Shown piece after piece: positions 23,101-34,400 of a stretch of 64,000 nt of DNA (positions within the stretch are counted from its first letter, which is position 1; every line of letters begins with the position of its first letter). The DNA comes from Oryzias latipes (Eukaryota > Chordata > Actinopteri > Beloniformes > Adrianichthyidae), in assembly GCF_002234675.1 (NCBI RefSeq), contig NC_019872.2, forward strand, positions 10,909,950 through 10,973,949, read 5' to 3'. Made by a program: the position numbers and the translations under genes. Under the pieces are notes generated by a model. It was not told where the DNA came from. It did not search any database and worked only from the letters and a program-made list of their open reading frames with translations.

Positions 23101-26100
23101 GTCATGGCATAAAGAAGGGTGTACGCTAATGTGTAGAACACAGCTTCTCAAGAACTGGACCAGCCTACCTTGCACGCACACCACACAAAACCTTTCATCA
23201 GAATTTTCTCTTAAAAACAACTGCAAATTAAAAACTGGTTGAGTGCCAGCGCCTTCAGGCATTACCAGCTGCCTCAGAGATAGTCTTTCACATACCTCGC
23301 TCACATTTAAAACAAAACAGCAGTGTGACGGGCCTGCGATTCTAACCTTCTGTCAGTAACATTTACACGCCTAAAAAATCAAAAATTCTGTTTCCATGTT
23401 TGTAATTAATATAAAACATTAAATGCGGTTCCCTTTTTTCAATTAGACAGATTTGTGTCAATGCTTGTTTTTCTTTATTTGTACGTTATGAGGGTCTCCA
23501 GCAGTCACCTCTACTTATCTGTGATATAATATGTCTAGATTTAATTTTAAATCAAAAGATGAAATCTTTATTTTCCAGTCATATGAATAAAAAAAACAAT
23601 GGCAACATTGCAATAACTGAATCTTAAGAAAGTAAAAAGACTCTCTAGTTTAAAAATAAAAAAAAATCTTATATTCTGTCTTTGAAGAAAATTTTTCTTA
23701 TGAAGATTTTCCAATTAAAAATATTCTCAGTTTGAGAAAACTTGCGTTAGTGAATAGATTTTTTTTTCTTAAAATAAGAATTCTTGGTAAGACCGTTAAC
23801 TTATTTAAAGAAATTTTTCCAATGGAATAAGTGGTTTTGACTTGTTTCAAAAGGGGCTGTTTTTGCAGTGAACTTTTCCAAATACAATTTTTAAAGACTT
23901 TCACATTTGTCTTTGTAGCACACATTACTGTCAAACTGCACCTTTGTTGCTTTCATTATTTACCTGTGGAAAGCCAAGGAGGTAGAGGATTCATTTCCTT
24001 ATCGACCATCTTCTGATGTAGACCTCGAAGGCTGAACGGTTCCACGGTAAACGGGAGACCTCCAGTCAACATTGCATACATGTTCACACCACTGCAAAAT
24101 CACAATAAACAAATGAACACTGCGTTTCATGGGTCATTACATTGCGTGCACACATGGTAAAAAAAAAGAAAGAAAGAAAACTCACATGGACCACACATCA
24201 ACTTTTGGTCCATACTTCTTCCTGGAGAGCAGCTCAGGGGCAGCATAAGCCGGGCTACCACACTGGGTGCTAAAAGGGTCTGAGTATCCCAGGATGCCTG
24301 CACAGTTGCTCAAACCAAAGTCTAGGGAGACACAAAGGCGGTGGGATGAGTGTCACTCCAGGTTTATTTGTTTTCTTTACAGTCGGACAAACAAGCAGAT
24401 TAGCGCTGCGGTGAGAGCTCGTAAAGGCTTTAACAGGATGTTTAGTAGCTCTTGACCTCATTAAGGACACTGTGGCACTGTGTGCACTGCTGCATCCAGC
24501 AAGGTTGTGTAAAATCTGACTTCCTGCTCACCTATTAGTTTTATGTTGTTCTTCTCGTCCAACAAGAGGTTTTCAATCTTTAGATCCCTGCAAGACAGAG
24601 AGGTATAACATATGTCAGCACTTGCAAAGTCTGTGTGAAATATCGTATACAAAGGTGTCATCAATGTACAATGGAAAAAGAAGAACAAAGAAACCCTGAG
24701 ACAAACTCAAGTAAGCCTCTTATTGTGGGTCATGCTGGCTGATTTTCAGCCTATTGTGTACTTTCAGACCCCCCCCCTTCAGTCTCAGAAATCCTGTTAC
24801 AGTTGTCTACACAGACCACCTCATTGTGACAGGCTCTTGAGTAACAAAGAGAAGAATATTCTCAGGACCAGTAGATCTTGGGAAACAGACATGTTGTTGG
24901 TAAAATGCATCTGTTTTGCACTAAACTATAATTTAAGTTTTTCCTTTATGATTGAAGGGGATGTATAAAGCAGAGGATCATCAGAATATTGTTCCAAGAC
25001 AGGTGTTTGGATCTTAAAAAATAGAAAATCTGCATTAATTATGAATGTTGATCTTTTTTTGTTTTGTTTCGTTTTTTTTTTTACCTGTGAACCACACCTG
25101 CCCTGTGCAGGTGCTCCACAGCCAGCACCAGCTGCCGGATGTACTTCTGGGTCTCCCTCTCGTCCAGATGTTTCTTGTCGTAGATGCAGCTCATGAGGTT
25201 TCCGCCTGGGCACAGTTCCATCACTAGGTAGTAGCTGTTCTCTGTCTCCAGGATATCCAGCAGCTGTGCAATGTTGGGGTGGCGGATCATCTGCTGGATG
25301 TTGCCCTCGCGTCGCAGGTTCTTGGTTACGTACGAATCCTTCTTGGCTTTCCGCTTGTCGATGACCTTCACTGCCACCTAAGCAACAAATCAAGAGCCGG
25401 GAGAGGATGAAGACATGGTTAGCTCCATTAAAACCTTTAGCCCATGTGGTATCGTAAATGATACCAAAGAATGTACAGGCCCTGCCTTGGTATGCGCTTT
25501 AAGGTCAAATTTCAATGGCCTGTAACAGGTGATGAACCACTTAATCTTTGTCGAAAGATGTACAACTCAACATTACAATGTCACTCACAGCTGTTGTCAG
25601 AGTGTCAGTGGGGCAAAGCAAGCACTTAACAGGCCCTGAGGCTGTGGGGAGGGGTCGGCTGTCTGAGTGTGGGAGAGTCAGAGGGGTTACTGAACCCCCA
25701 TAAACCAATAAGAAGCAAATGTTATCCTATATGCTGAGAAGATGCCAGAGCCAAATGGACAATTAGAGTTCCCACCATTTGCTTCTAAACCAATATAAAG
25801 AAAGTGCTGTGAAACGGAAACACTTTAGAAATGAGGGGTTATTATTGTTTTATTTTTTGGTACTGTATTTTTGAAGAAGAGACCTGAAGAACGTCTTTGT
25901 AAAAATTCAAGAACAAGTCCTCAACTCAATGTCAGGAGGACTTTGTTCATTCAAATGAAACACATGCTCTATTTAATTCTTTCTCCGTAAGTCCTTGTGT
26001 CCTGTCTAGACTGAGTTCAAGAACATGCCCACCTCACAATACAAATCATCTCAAGGAGAGCATGGACAGACATGGGGAGGCATGACAAGTGGAACTAATA

Positions 26101-28015
26101 ACCATATCCATTAACAATATGGTCAAATGTTGTCCGCTCTTTCTTCTGCCCTTCAGCTTTGCCTTTGGTTTTTATGTCCACCCTTCCCGCTCTGATCATT
26201 GATTCACTTCTGAAAACCTTTTTACAACCTGACCGCATGCCCACACTTAGCCGTTATGGATGGGCCCTGTTTACATCACTGGATGAGAGAGGGGGGATCT
26301 GGGGGGAGGGGGGGGGTATTTACAGTAGGCTGCTATATGTGGGGAGTGGTGGAATGAGGAGGGGGAGGGGTGCACTCTGCCAGGGGGCTTCGGGGGCGTC
26401 AGTTGTTTATCAGGCACCCCTCCGACAGAAGGGGGGGATATACAGGGGAAAGTGGGTTACAGACAGTAAAAACATATTAATGTGACCTCTCAAACAACCC
26501 CCCTAAGACTGTGGAGGCCCCACCCCACCTTTCACCTCTGCTCACTTTCAACCCATCTTTTTTTTTTTGAATGAACCACCAAATTCTTATTCTGGCTTTC
26601 CAACTTTCCTAATCAAGATTTAAAATGATGAGGGGGTTATGTGTTTAATTTCCTGTTATTTGGATAAACTCACTGCCCTGCACTCCCCCCCCCCCCCACA
26701 CTGCCTGTCTATTCAGTGAATGAAAAAGGGGAGACTGGCTGCGAGTTTGCCTCAGCTTGCATCATCCCCAACAAAGACTGGAGGAGAAGGAGCCGCTTCC
26801 TCCCCACAACAACAGAAGAGGAGGCGGCTGACTTTAGTACCTCACTTTTTTACTTTTTTTTTTTAACACTAAACAAACAAAAAAAAAATCATGCGTTACA
26901 TTTGAGGTATGTAAAAATCACGAACGCACATGGCGCAAGGTGCGTGTTTTTGTAATATGCAAATCTCCTGGCTGCTCTCCAAAAAAAAAAAAAAACCTGA
27001 AAAGCCAGAGACAAAGGTATCCAGTGGCCAATGGTTGGCCACATCAAAACCCTGCGCTTTCGGAATCCCAATGAGCCCTGAAGCCCATTTATCAACGACA
27101 CAATTTAATATACAAGTAGACACTCTGCTCTCCGATAGGCCGGACAATTTCCCCCTCTGTACCTATCACCTCTGTGCGCTCTCAAGAGGTGAGATCACCG
27201 CCAGACAATACAAAGGCTCACAAAGCGAGTGAGCGCACACCCAAACTCATCTCTTCTGTTGAATCCCCTTTTTGTTTTCAAATATTTATGGGATTATTTG
27301 ATAAACCACTTGGAATTTAAAAGTAGCCCCTGGAATCATGTTGGAATGTGCTGCAAAGATACAAAAGTATGGTTTATTTCATGTCAAGGTTAACAAAAAC
27401 AAGTGCACTGACAAAATTAAATGGTAAACATTGTCAGGAAAGCGTGCCACTGTCAACAGCTGGTGCTGCCATGAGCCCATTAACAAAGGATCTGACTGCA
27501 AAGACGGCTGAGCGCTTTCTCCTATGGAGTAAAACCACACTGACCCCCAGTAATCAAGTATACATGAACTTAATTATTATTAGGATTCTCGCAATAAAAT
27601 AATGCATGCTAAAGAAAATGTGAAACAGACAAAACTTCTACAGCTTTTTTTTAAATAAATGTCAAACACGTTCATTTGTTTTCTCTTTTTGGATGAATAT
27701 AAAAGAGGCCAAACAAGAAACTTGACAGACAAATCAGATAAAAATCCAATAATTTACAACATGATGCGCACTCACCTTTTCCCCTGTTGACACATGCAGA
27801 CCCTCTTTAACTTTGGCAAACGATCCTTCTCCCAGCTTCCTTCCTATTAGGTAGTTCCCGACCCGTTTGGTGTGGTAAAAGTTTTTCACGATGTCCTCTG
27901 CGGGACTTAATAGGGTAACGGGGAGGACGCCCTCGTCCTCGGCGCTGCTTGGGGTTTGCCCCTCACATAACGGGTGGCTGTTGTCCACTACCATGTCTCT
28001 GTCCGCTACTGCCAT
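20192..28015 (-). CDS. hunk: Hormonally up-regulated neu tumor-associated kinase (SNF1/AMPK-related Ser/Thr kinase)
   Basis: AMPK-related Ser/Thr kinase. Coding exons in transcript order: 28015-27776, 25377-25085, 24587-24532, 24321-24186, 24091-23964, 22394-22268, 22170-22002, 21812-21650, 20940-20192; total 686 aa (human 714). Kinase domain about residues 55-313: glycine loop GEGSFAKV at 62-69, ATP lysine K84 in VAVKV, catalytic HRDLKIEN with D179, DFG at 197-199, activation loop [16 protein letters not shown], then [15 protein letters not shown]. Exon 7 ([14 protein letters not shown] to VYFLLNKKM) matches the UBA-like region of the family. The C-terminal third is Ser/Pro-rich and low complexity, retaining VASSSME and [13 protein letters not shown], which match human HUNK; it ends in ALKTLC. 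The ATG at 28015 is chosen as the first in-frame ATG; a second lies at residue 8. The human linker between exons 8 and 9 is partly absent here. Intron 1 (2.4 kb) is G-rich in places. Divergent to SCAF4. Confidence 0.95.
21440..21510. repeat. Imperfect (TGGA)n microsatellite in hunk intron 8
   Basis: Repeated GGATGGATGG with interruptions. Ordinary simple sequence. Confidence 0.7.
23606..23870. mobile_element. MITE with CACTGCAAAAAC-type termini, hunk intron 5
   Basis: Left end CATTGCAATAACTGAATCTTA; right end GGGGCTGTTTTTGCAGTG, whose complement starts CACTGCAAAAAC. The inside holds AAGAATTCTTGGTAAGA and repeated TTTTTCTTA. The same inside is found at 37371-37610. Non-autonomous, no coding capacity. 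Confidence 0.6.
26280..26440 (+). other. G-run cluster with quadruplex potential, hunk intron 1
   Basis: Many runs of 3-9 G on the plus strand (template strand for hunk) within 160 bp, including GGGGGGAGGGGGGGGG near 26300 and GGAGGGGGAGGGG near 26358. The spacing allows intramolecular quadruplexes. Confidence 0.6.
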
Positions 28016-28600
28016 CAAACCTCCTTTGACAGGTGTCCACTTTAGGAGCTCCAGTCTCAGTCGCCTTAAAGAACAGATAAATGCTCAGCGTGGAGTGGGG
28101 TGCGTGCGTGCGTTAAGTCCGATCGGTAGGGCTCTGGTAACTGAAGAGACTGGGGTTTGCGCCACCTGTTCACCCAAGCATCCAGTGCGCGCACTCAGCA
28201 GTTTCCCAGACGCGTATCAGCTAAGATTATAATGACACTCGGCTCAAATAAAAAGATAATAGCCTAACTGACGCAATCTGTCTCATTACATGTGCGGATT
28301 TACTTCTGATGCAGCCGGTGGATGTACACGCGTCAACAGCACATGAACGGATACTGCGAAGGCAGCGTGCTTTCTTTTTTGAAGTGACTTTCCCGGTCCT
28401 CTTTGTGGGCGTTTTCTCAGTTTGAGGGGGGGGGGGAGAAAACACGCTGATGGTAGCGGTGGTAGTTTTCAAACCAATCAGAACGCGCGGGCGGAGCACA
28501 TGTGGGAACAAGGGGAACAACAACTGTACCGGTACCACCGCCCCACCGTGTCGCGGGGTGGGTCCAGTTTTTGGCAGCCTGAAACAAAAAGTACGTTCTT
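28016..28600 (-). promoter_or_regulatory. CpG-rich promoter and 5' UTR region of hunk
   Basis: Directly upstream of the hunk start codon the base composition shifts from AT-rich to GC/CpG-rich, with clusters such as GCGCGGGCGGAGC around 28485 and GTGTCGCGGGGTGGG around 28548. A CCAAT box (AACCAATCAG) lies near 28473. No TATA box at an obvious position. The exact transcription start cannot be read from sequence. Confidence 0.5.
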
Positions 28601-29282
28601 AAAGAACGGGACAGCGACAATCCCACTGCAAATATGATTAAATACCTTTATCTAACATTGTTAGTGAATGTGTGTATTTTTTACATCCACATTTGCAGCC
28701 TTTTCTTGCGTAAAACAAGCACATGGTCGCACAAAGGCGCACCGAAATGCCATTACAGACGCCTTTCTAAATGATACTTTAAAAAAGTCAATCAATACTT
28801 ATATCATTTATCCGTTTAACTTGGAGTGTAAGATCATAGGACGTGATCCAATGGCCAAAAAGCAGCAGACAAAGCACATGGCGCACAGAGGTGTTCATTG
28901 GCCTAATTAAGATTATCTCCATAATTGGGTGAAACGTGGAGAGTAAAAGCTCAAACTTGATTTAATTCGTCTAACTTTTTTAGTTTATTGTAAGTTTGCT
29001 GTGATTGATACAAACAAAAGAAAATGTCATACAGAAGTCTCTATAAAATAAATGTACGCATTTTAATGCTTTTATGACTAAATATTTTTTTACAAGTTTC
29101 TCTTTAATAGGTCATTTCAGTCCTGTTTTTTTTTTCTTTTTTTGCACTAGGTTCTGTATTTATTTGTTCGTTTGCTTGTAGTCAAATGAGATATCAGTGC
29201 TATGTATAGACTGGCTTGACTAATAGACCTGTCTTTCCAGACCTCACCAGATTTTAAACCACTTCTACAGAAGTGTAGCTGA

Positions 29283-29294
29283 GCCCTCTACTGG
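29283..29294 (-). promoter_or_regulatory. CTCF-like motif between hunk and scaf4
   Basis: On the minus strand CCAGTAGAGGGC, an exact fit to the core consensus. It lies between the two divergent genes; occupancy unknown. Confidence 0.4.
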
Positions 29295-30469
29295 TGATTA
29301 TTTGAACTACAAGAACAAGGAAGACTGGTTTTGGCTTGTTTAACTTGATGTATTTTGTATTTTTTTTTTCCATTTACACAATATGTGACCATTCTATCAG
29401 TTTAGCACACACATATTTGATCATTTTCAAAATGATCAACTTGACTGACAATTATAGGGTGTCAATACAAAGGCAATGATATTTTTAGTTTACATTGAAT
29501 TTAGTCATAATTTTTATTTTTACAGCGTTAGCAGTTGGCCAAACTGGTAACAGTATCATTATTGCAAAAAACTGACAAGAATAGTAAATTAGAAAAACTG
29601 CAGAAATTAAATAAATAACTTTAACTGCTCTGCCAGAAAAAGAATAACTAACCTATAGACAGACTATAGTGTGCATATTCCTTTTTAAATTCAAATTACA
29701 GAAATTATTCTTTATTCCCATGTTATGTTTGACTTAACTGAAATGTTGGAGCCTGACAAACATGTCTATTCTTCACTGAATTCAGTGAACAGTCATGAAA
29801 GAAACTCTTCTGTTTTTATCATGCAACTCATAGGTGTTTGTTTAATTATAAATTGCATGAGATGGAGTGAGATGATCTGGTCTAGATAATTCAGCAAATA
29901 CAGTGTGGTTACATGTCAGACTCTCCATATGAATCATTGAACTTTAAATCTATGTCTTTTGTTTCCTCCCCTTGCTGAGCTGTCTGACAACTTTTGGCTT
30001 TGCTGTACTCAATGAAATGCAGATATGCCCCCTCCGGTTCATGGAACTATTCTTTGTTTTTTTCTGTTTTTTCAAGAAACTTTTGTATTTTATGTGGGAG
30101 GCAATAAGGAATGTGGGAGCAAACCTTGCCTTCAGGTCTGATGGGTTAAAATGATTGACCTCCTGCTTTAAATTCAGTCATCTCACAATGAGATAAAGAT
30201 CACACTTCAAACACTAATGAAGAGTGGGCAATCTAAAAGGAAACCAGAAAAGGTTTTAAGTGGAAACTGATAATTGGAATGGAGGAGGCAGGGGCAACAA
30301 TGCATCAATTCTTAGTAGGGATGCCACAAGTATCAATTTAAAACCGAACCCTGTGTTATAAATTGTGCAGAAAGTGAATTGTTGCCAGTATGTTTTTGTT
30401 GAAAGTGTCAAAAACACGAGTTGTGCTAAATGTTTCTACCTTCCTTGAAGGCCCAAAACGTGTTACACA

Positions 30470-30605
30470 GTCCCATTCACTCACTGATGTGTGAATGCTG
30501 CTGAACACTGGCAAACAGAGGCAATGTGGGATTTAGTCTCTTGCACAAGGACACTTCAACACATGGGTGGGCAAGGCGGGACTCGAATCTGCAAACTTCA
30601 GGGTC
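30470..30605 (-). repeat. Degraded SINE
   Basis: CATTCACTCACTGATGTGTGAATG, then TTGCACAAGGACACTTCAAC and GGGACTCGAATC, follow the same order as the better-preserved SINE at 57640-57994. The tRNA-like end is missing. Confidence 0.5.
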
Positions 30606-30871
30606 ACGCCTCAATGTAAGGATTCATTGTGTTTTATTTTTTTACAGTACACTAGGCCCAGAATAAGCCAACTGAGGGTTTTTTCTTCATGTTGAATTCT
30701 TTGTTTTTTTCCTGTGATTTTTTTGCTATACACCAATCATGTAACAAACTAAAACAAAACCAATATTCCAAAATTCAAGGTTTGAACCTAATCGTGGGGA
30801 AGGTGAATTGTTGCATCCCCAATACTAAGTGTCATTTGGACGGTTATTACCGGTACTTATAATAGTAGATA

Positions 30872-31087
<216 letters not shown>

Positions 31088-31249
31088 TGAATGGTTGAAT
31101 GACTGGTTAATTGTAAATATTGATAAAAATTACTCACTTGTTCAATTTTGTTACATAGAGCACTTAGATATTTACTTGAACATTTGATTCCGATTTTCGT
31201 GAAGAAATTTTACCCATAGATTATATTAAATGCATTTTGTATTACCAAT

Positions 31250-31483
31250 ACTATTTAACAATGTAAAGTGGTAAGAAGCCCTCCATCTAGTGGGCAAAAT
31301 GTGAAACAGCAACAGTAAATCCCGTCATGCTTTGCCGTGCCCGCCGACCCGAAAGCTACCAATGTTAGGCTAGCTGGTGTTAGCTACCGGGAGCGGACAT
31401 GTTGTGCCGACCCTTTCTTGAATAAACATTGTTGTACACCGGGAATTGGGAGATAAGGGGAAGGCCCGGAGCGTCTTGCAAGC
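31250..31483 (+). promoter_or_regulatory. Promoter and 5' UTR region of scaf4
   Basis: GC-richer segment ending at the scaf4 start codon, containing CCCGCCGACCCG near 31341 and CGGGAATTGGGAG near 31440. It sits directly after the long (TA)n tract. No TATA box can be told apart from the surrounding AT repeats. Inferred from position and composition only. Confidence 0.45.
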
Positions 31484-34400
31484 ATGGATGCCGTTAACGC
31501 CTTTAATCAGGAGGTAAGCTGCTGCTGGGCGAACTGGGAGCTGAACTTACCGAATCTGGTTGTGCTGGTCATGGTACCGCTGTATAGCACTTTAGCTAGC
31601 CGAGAAGGTCGGAGCAGTGGGCCTTCTGACTGTGCGCACCCCCCATGAACCTCAGCGAAATTAAATTAAGTGCAATTTTCTACCCAAATAGTTAAAATGG
31701 TTTTCTTAAATTATATGACGCAATTTTGCGTCTGCTAAAAAAGCTGACAGGGGAAAACAACCCAACGCCGTACGGTAATATATTTGTGTTGGTAACTACT
31801 AGCGTGGGCATGTTGTGACCATTGGTGTTATTAATAACAGTAGTTAGCAACAACTTGATTGAATGGAAATATTGCTGCAGCCATGCACTCCTTAAAGCAC
31901 TTGAAAGCTCGAAAGTTAATGTTGCTGTGATGCTTTAGTTAGAAGTTAGCCATATGACCTTTTTTTTTGTTTTTATTTATATTATTCTCATTCTCTCAGT
32001 CTTACGTTTACAATCAATGCTGTCATCATTTGCTACGGTAACGAACAAATTTCCCACGTGTGGGATCAATAAAGTGATTCTGATTCTGATATGATTGCCA
32101 GGAATGAGGCAGACCACACTACTGTGTGTGTTAGGCCTTGGAAGTTGTTTGTTTCGTTTCTGTGAGACCAAACAGGTCAAGTTATGCATTAGCATCTATG
32201 GATAGTTGGTTTTTTTGTATGTGGTACGTTGGCCTTCACACCCGGGTACTTGCATTTAAATAATAAGTTAGACCTTCTGGTAAAATCAAAGGTTTTGCTC
32301 CACAGCACTAGGGCAGCCATGTCTTGGTTGAACAGTTATGAAGGTTTAACACATGTTGTGATTTTATATGATGATGGATGGAGTCTGAAAGTGGCGGAAA
32401 AGAGGAAGCTGAATGCAGTTGAGATGAGATGTTTGAGGAGTATGTGTGGTGTGACGCGTATGGATCGTATGAGAAATGAAGTTATCCGAGAGAGAACTGG
32501 TGTGACGCGAGAGTTGGCTGAAAGAGCAGAGCAAAAGGCACTGGGATGGTTTGGACATGTTGAAAGAATGAAAGGGAGCGATTGGTGAAAAAGGTATATG
32601 AATCTGATGTGAGTGGAGTGAGAATGAGAGGAAGACCGCGAATGGGATGGACGGAGGGTGTAAGGAGAGCGCTGAATGCAAGAGGGATGACTGTGGTGCA
32701 GGGGAGAGAGGCTGCTCAGGACAGGGATGGGTGGAGAGAGTTTGTGTATGGATGAATGGATGGGTGTGGTAGAGGTCTGGTCTTGGGATGAAGCGGCAAG
32801 GGGAAACCAGCCTTGGCTGAGGCCCTGCAGTGGAGGTGCCCACACTGGGCTGTGCAGCTGACCCTGGTGCAGTGTGGTGTGGCTTAGACCAGATCTCAGA
32901 CCAGTCGCACGCACATACGCACACACGCACTCACGCACTGAAGGAGGAGGGTTTGGGGAAGAGACAGAGGGAGCTAAAATTGTGTGCCTTGTCTAGGCTA
33001 CCCCACCTTGGTGGGAAACAGCCTTGGTAAATAATAATAAAAAAAACTAGGGCAGCCATGTCTTGGTTGAACAGTTATGAAGGTTTAACACATGTTGTGA
33101 TTTTATATGATGATGGATGGAACCAGTTGATGGGTTAATGTCATAGTTATGCATGTGTGCAGTCTTACCATTATCAGTAGCTGTTATGATTCTGATGGGG
33201 GTTAAAAAGTAAAAGCATATTAAAATTTTCTTAATTTTTAATATGTGAAGTGGCTACATATCTTTAACTGTTTCAACCAAACGCTGGTGTCTATTTGCTT
33301 TTTTATTTATTTTTATTGTTTTATTTTTTCTTTACACTACACCGTCTCGCAATTACTATGTATGAAATGACTATAAACGCAATCTTGAATCTTGAACTAA
33401 GCACTAAATACTTAACCAGCTGAAATACTGAGTTACATGCTTTAATTTAAATTTTTTTACACAATTTTGCTACCCAGGAAATCGTCGAAATGACTTAAAA
33501 TAAACTCTTAAATTAAAAATATTTTTAGTGCAATTAACATAATTATTTTATGTGAAAAACTATTATAATATTTTGTTTTTAAAGTGTTTACGTAGATAGT
33601 TTAGATTTAGCATATTGGATTTTTCCCTTCAATCAAAAAAAAAAGTGATGTTTAGAGGCTAATAATCACTAGAAGAGACACTCAGAAATGTGTTTGGCAT
33701 TCGGTAATTTAAAAAAAAAACCACATTCTACTTTCCCTCATGTTTGTAGCTCTTCTCATTGATGGACTCCAAACCCCCAATATCCCGAGCAAAGATGATC
33801 TCCATCACTAAATCTGCCATCAAAGCTATGAAAGTAAGAACTACATCTTTTTGTTTTTGGTCCTACCCTTTTTTAATATATATACATTTTCTCAAAAGTT
33901 AATCTCGGTAGGAGATGCTCATTCATTTCTCTATTTCTTTTAGCTTTACAAACACGTGGTCCAGATTGTGGAAAAGTTCATCAAAAAGGTGAGTCAATTC
34001 TGTTAGATAAGAAGAAGCTTATTCATGTCAAGATTGAGTAAATCATTTTATTTCTTTGTCTCCTCCAGTGTAAGCCTGAGTATAAGGTAGCAGGCTTGTA
34101 TGTGGTGGATTCTATTGTCAGGCAGTCTAGACACCAGTTTGGACCAGACAAAGATGTATTTGGTCCAAGGTTCACCAAAAACATCACAGGAACCTTTGAG
34201 AACCTCTGCCTTTGCCCTATAGAGGATAGGGTAAGAACATATCAACTTAATTCATACGATGTAGATTGTTTTTTTTAACCAAAAATAAATAAATACCCAC
34301 CCCACTTATGCAAAATGTTTCTATGGTTTTCTTTACCGTTTTTGTATTTTATTCCATAGAGTAAAATTGTGCGGGTGCTGAACTTGTGGCAGAAGAATGG

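Larger units (their letters stand above)
28601..30873. other. hunk-scaf4 intergenic DNA, no gene recognised
   Basis: AT-rich. A CTCF-like motif lies on the minus strand at 29283-29294, and a degraded SINE at 30470-30605. No open frame has protein features. Confidence 0.4.

Noticed and set aside
32336-32938. Frames of 188-200 codons on the minus strand
   Set aside because: Antisense of the LINE fragment; the plus strand carries the reverse-transcriptase-like motifs.
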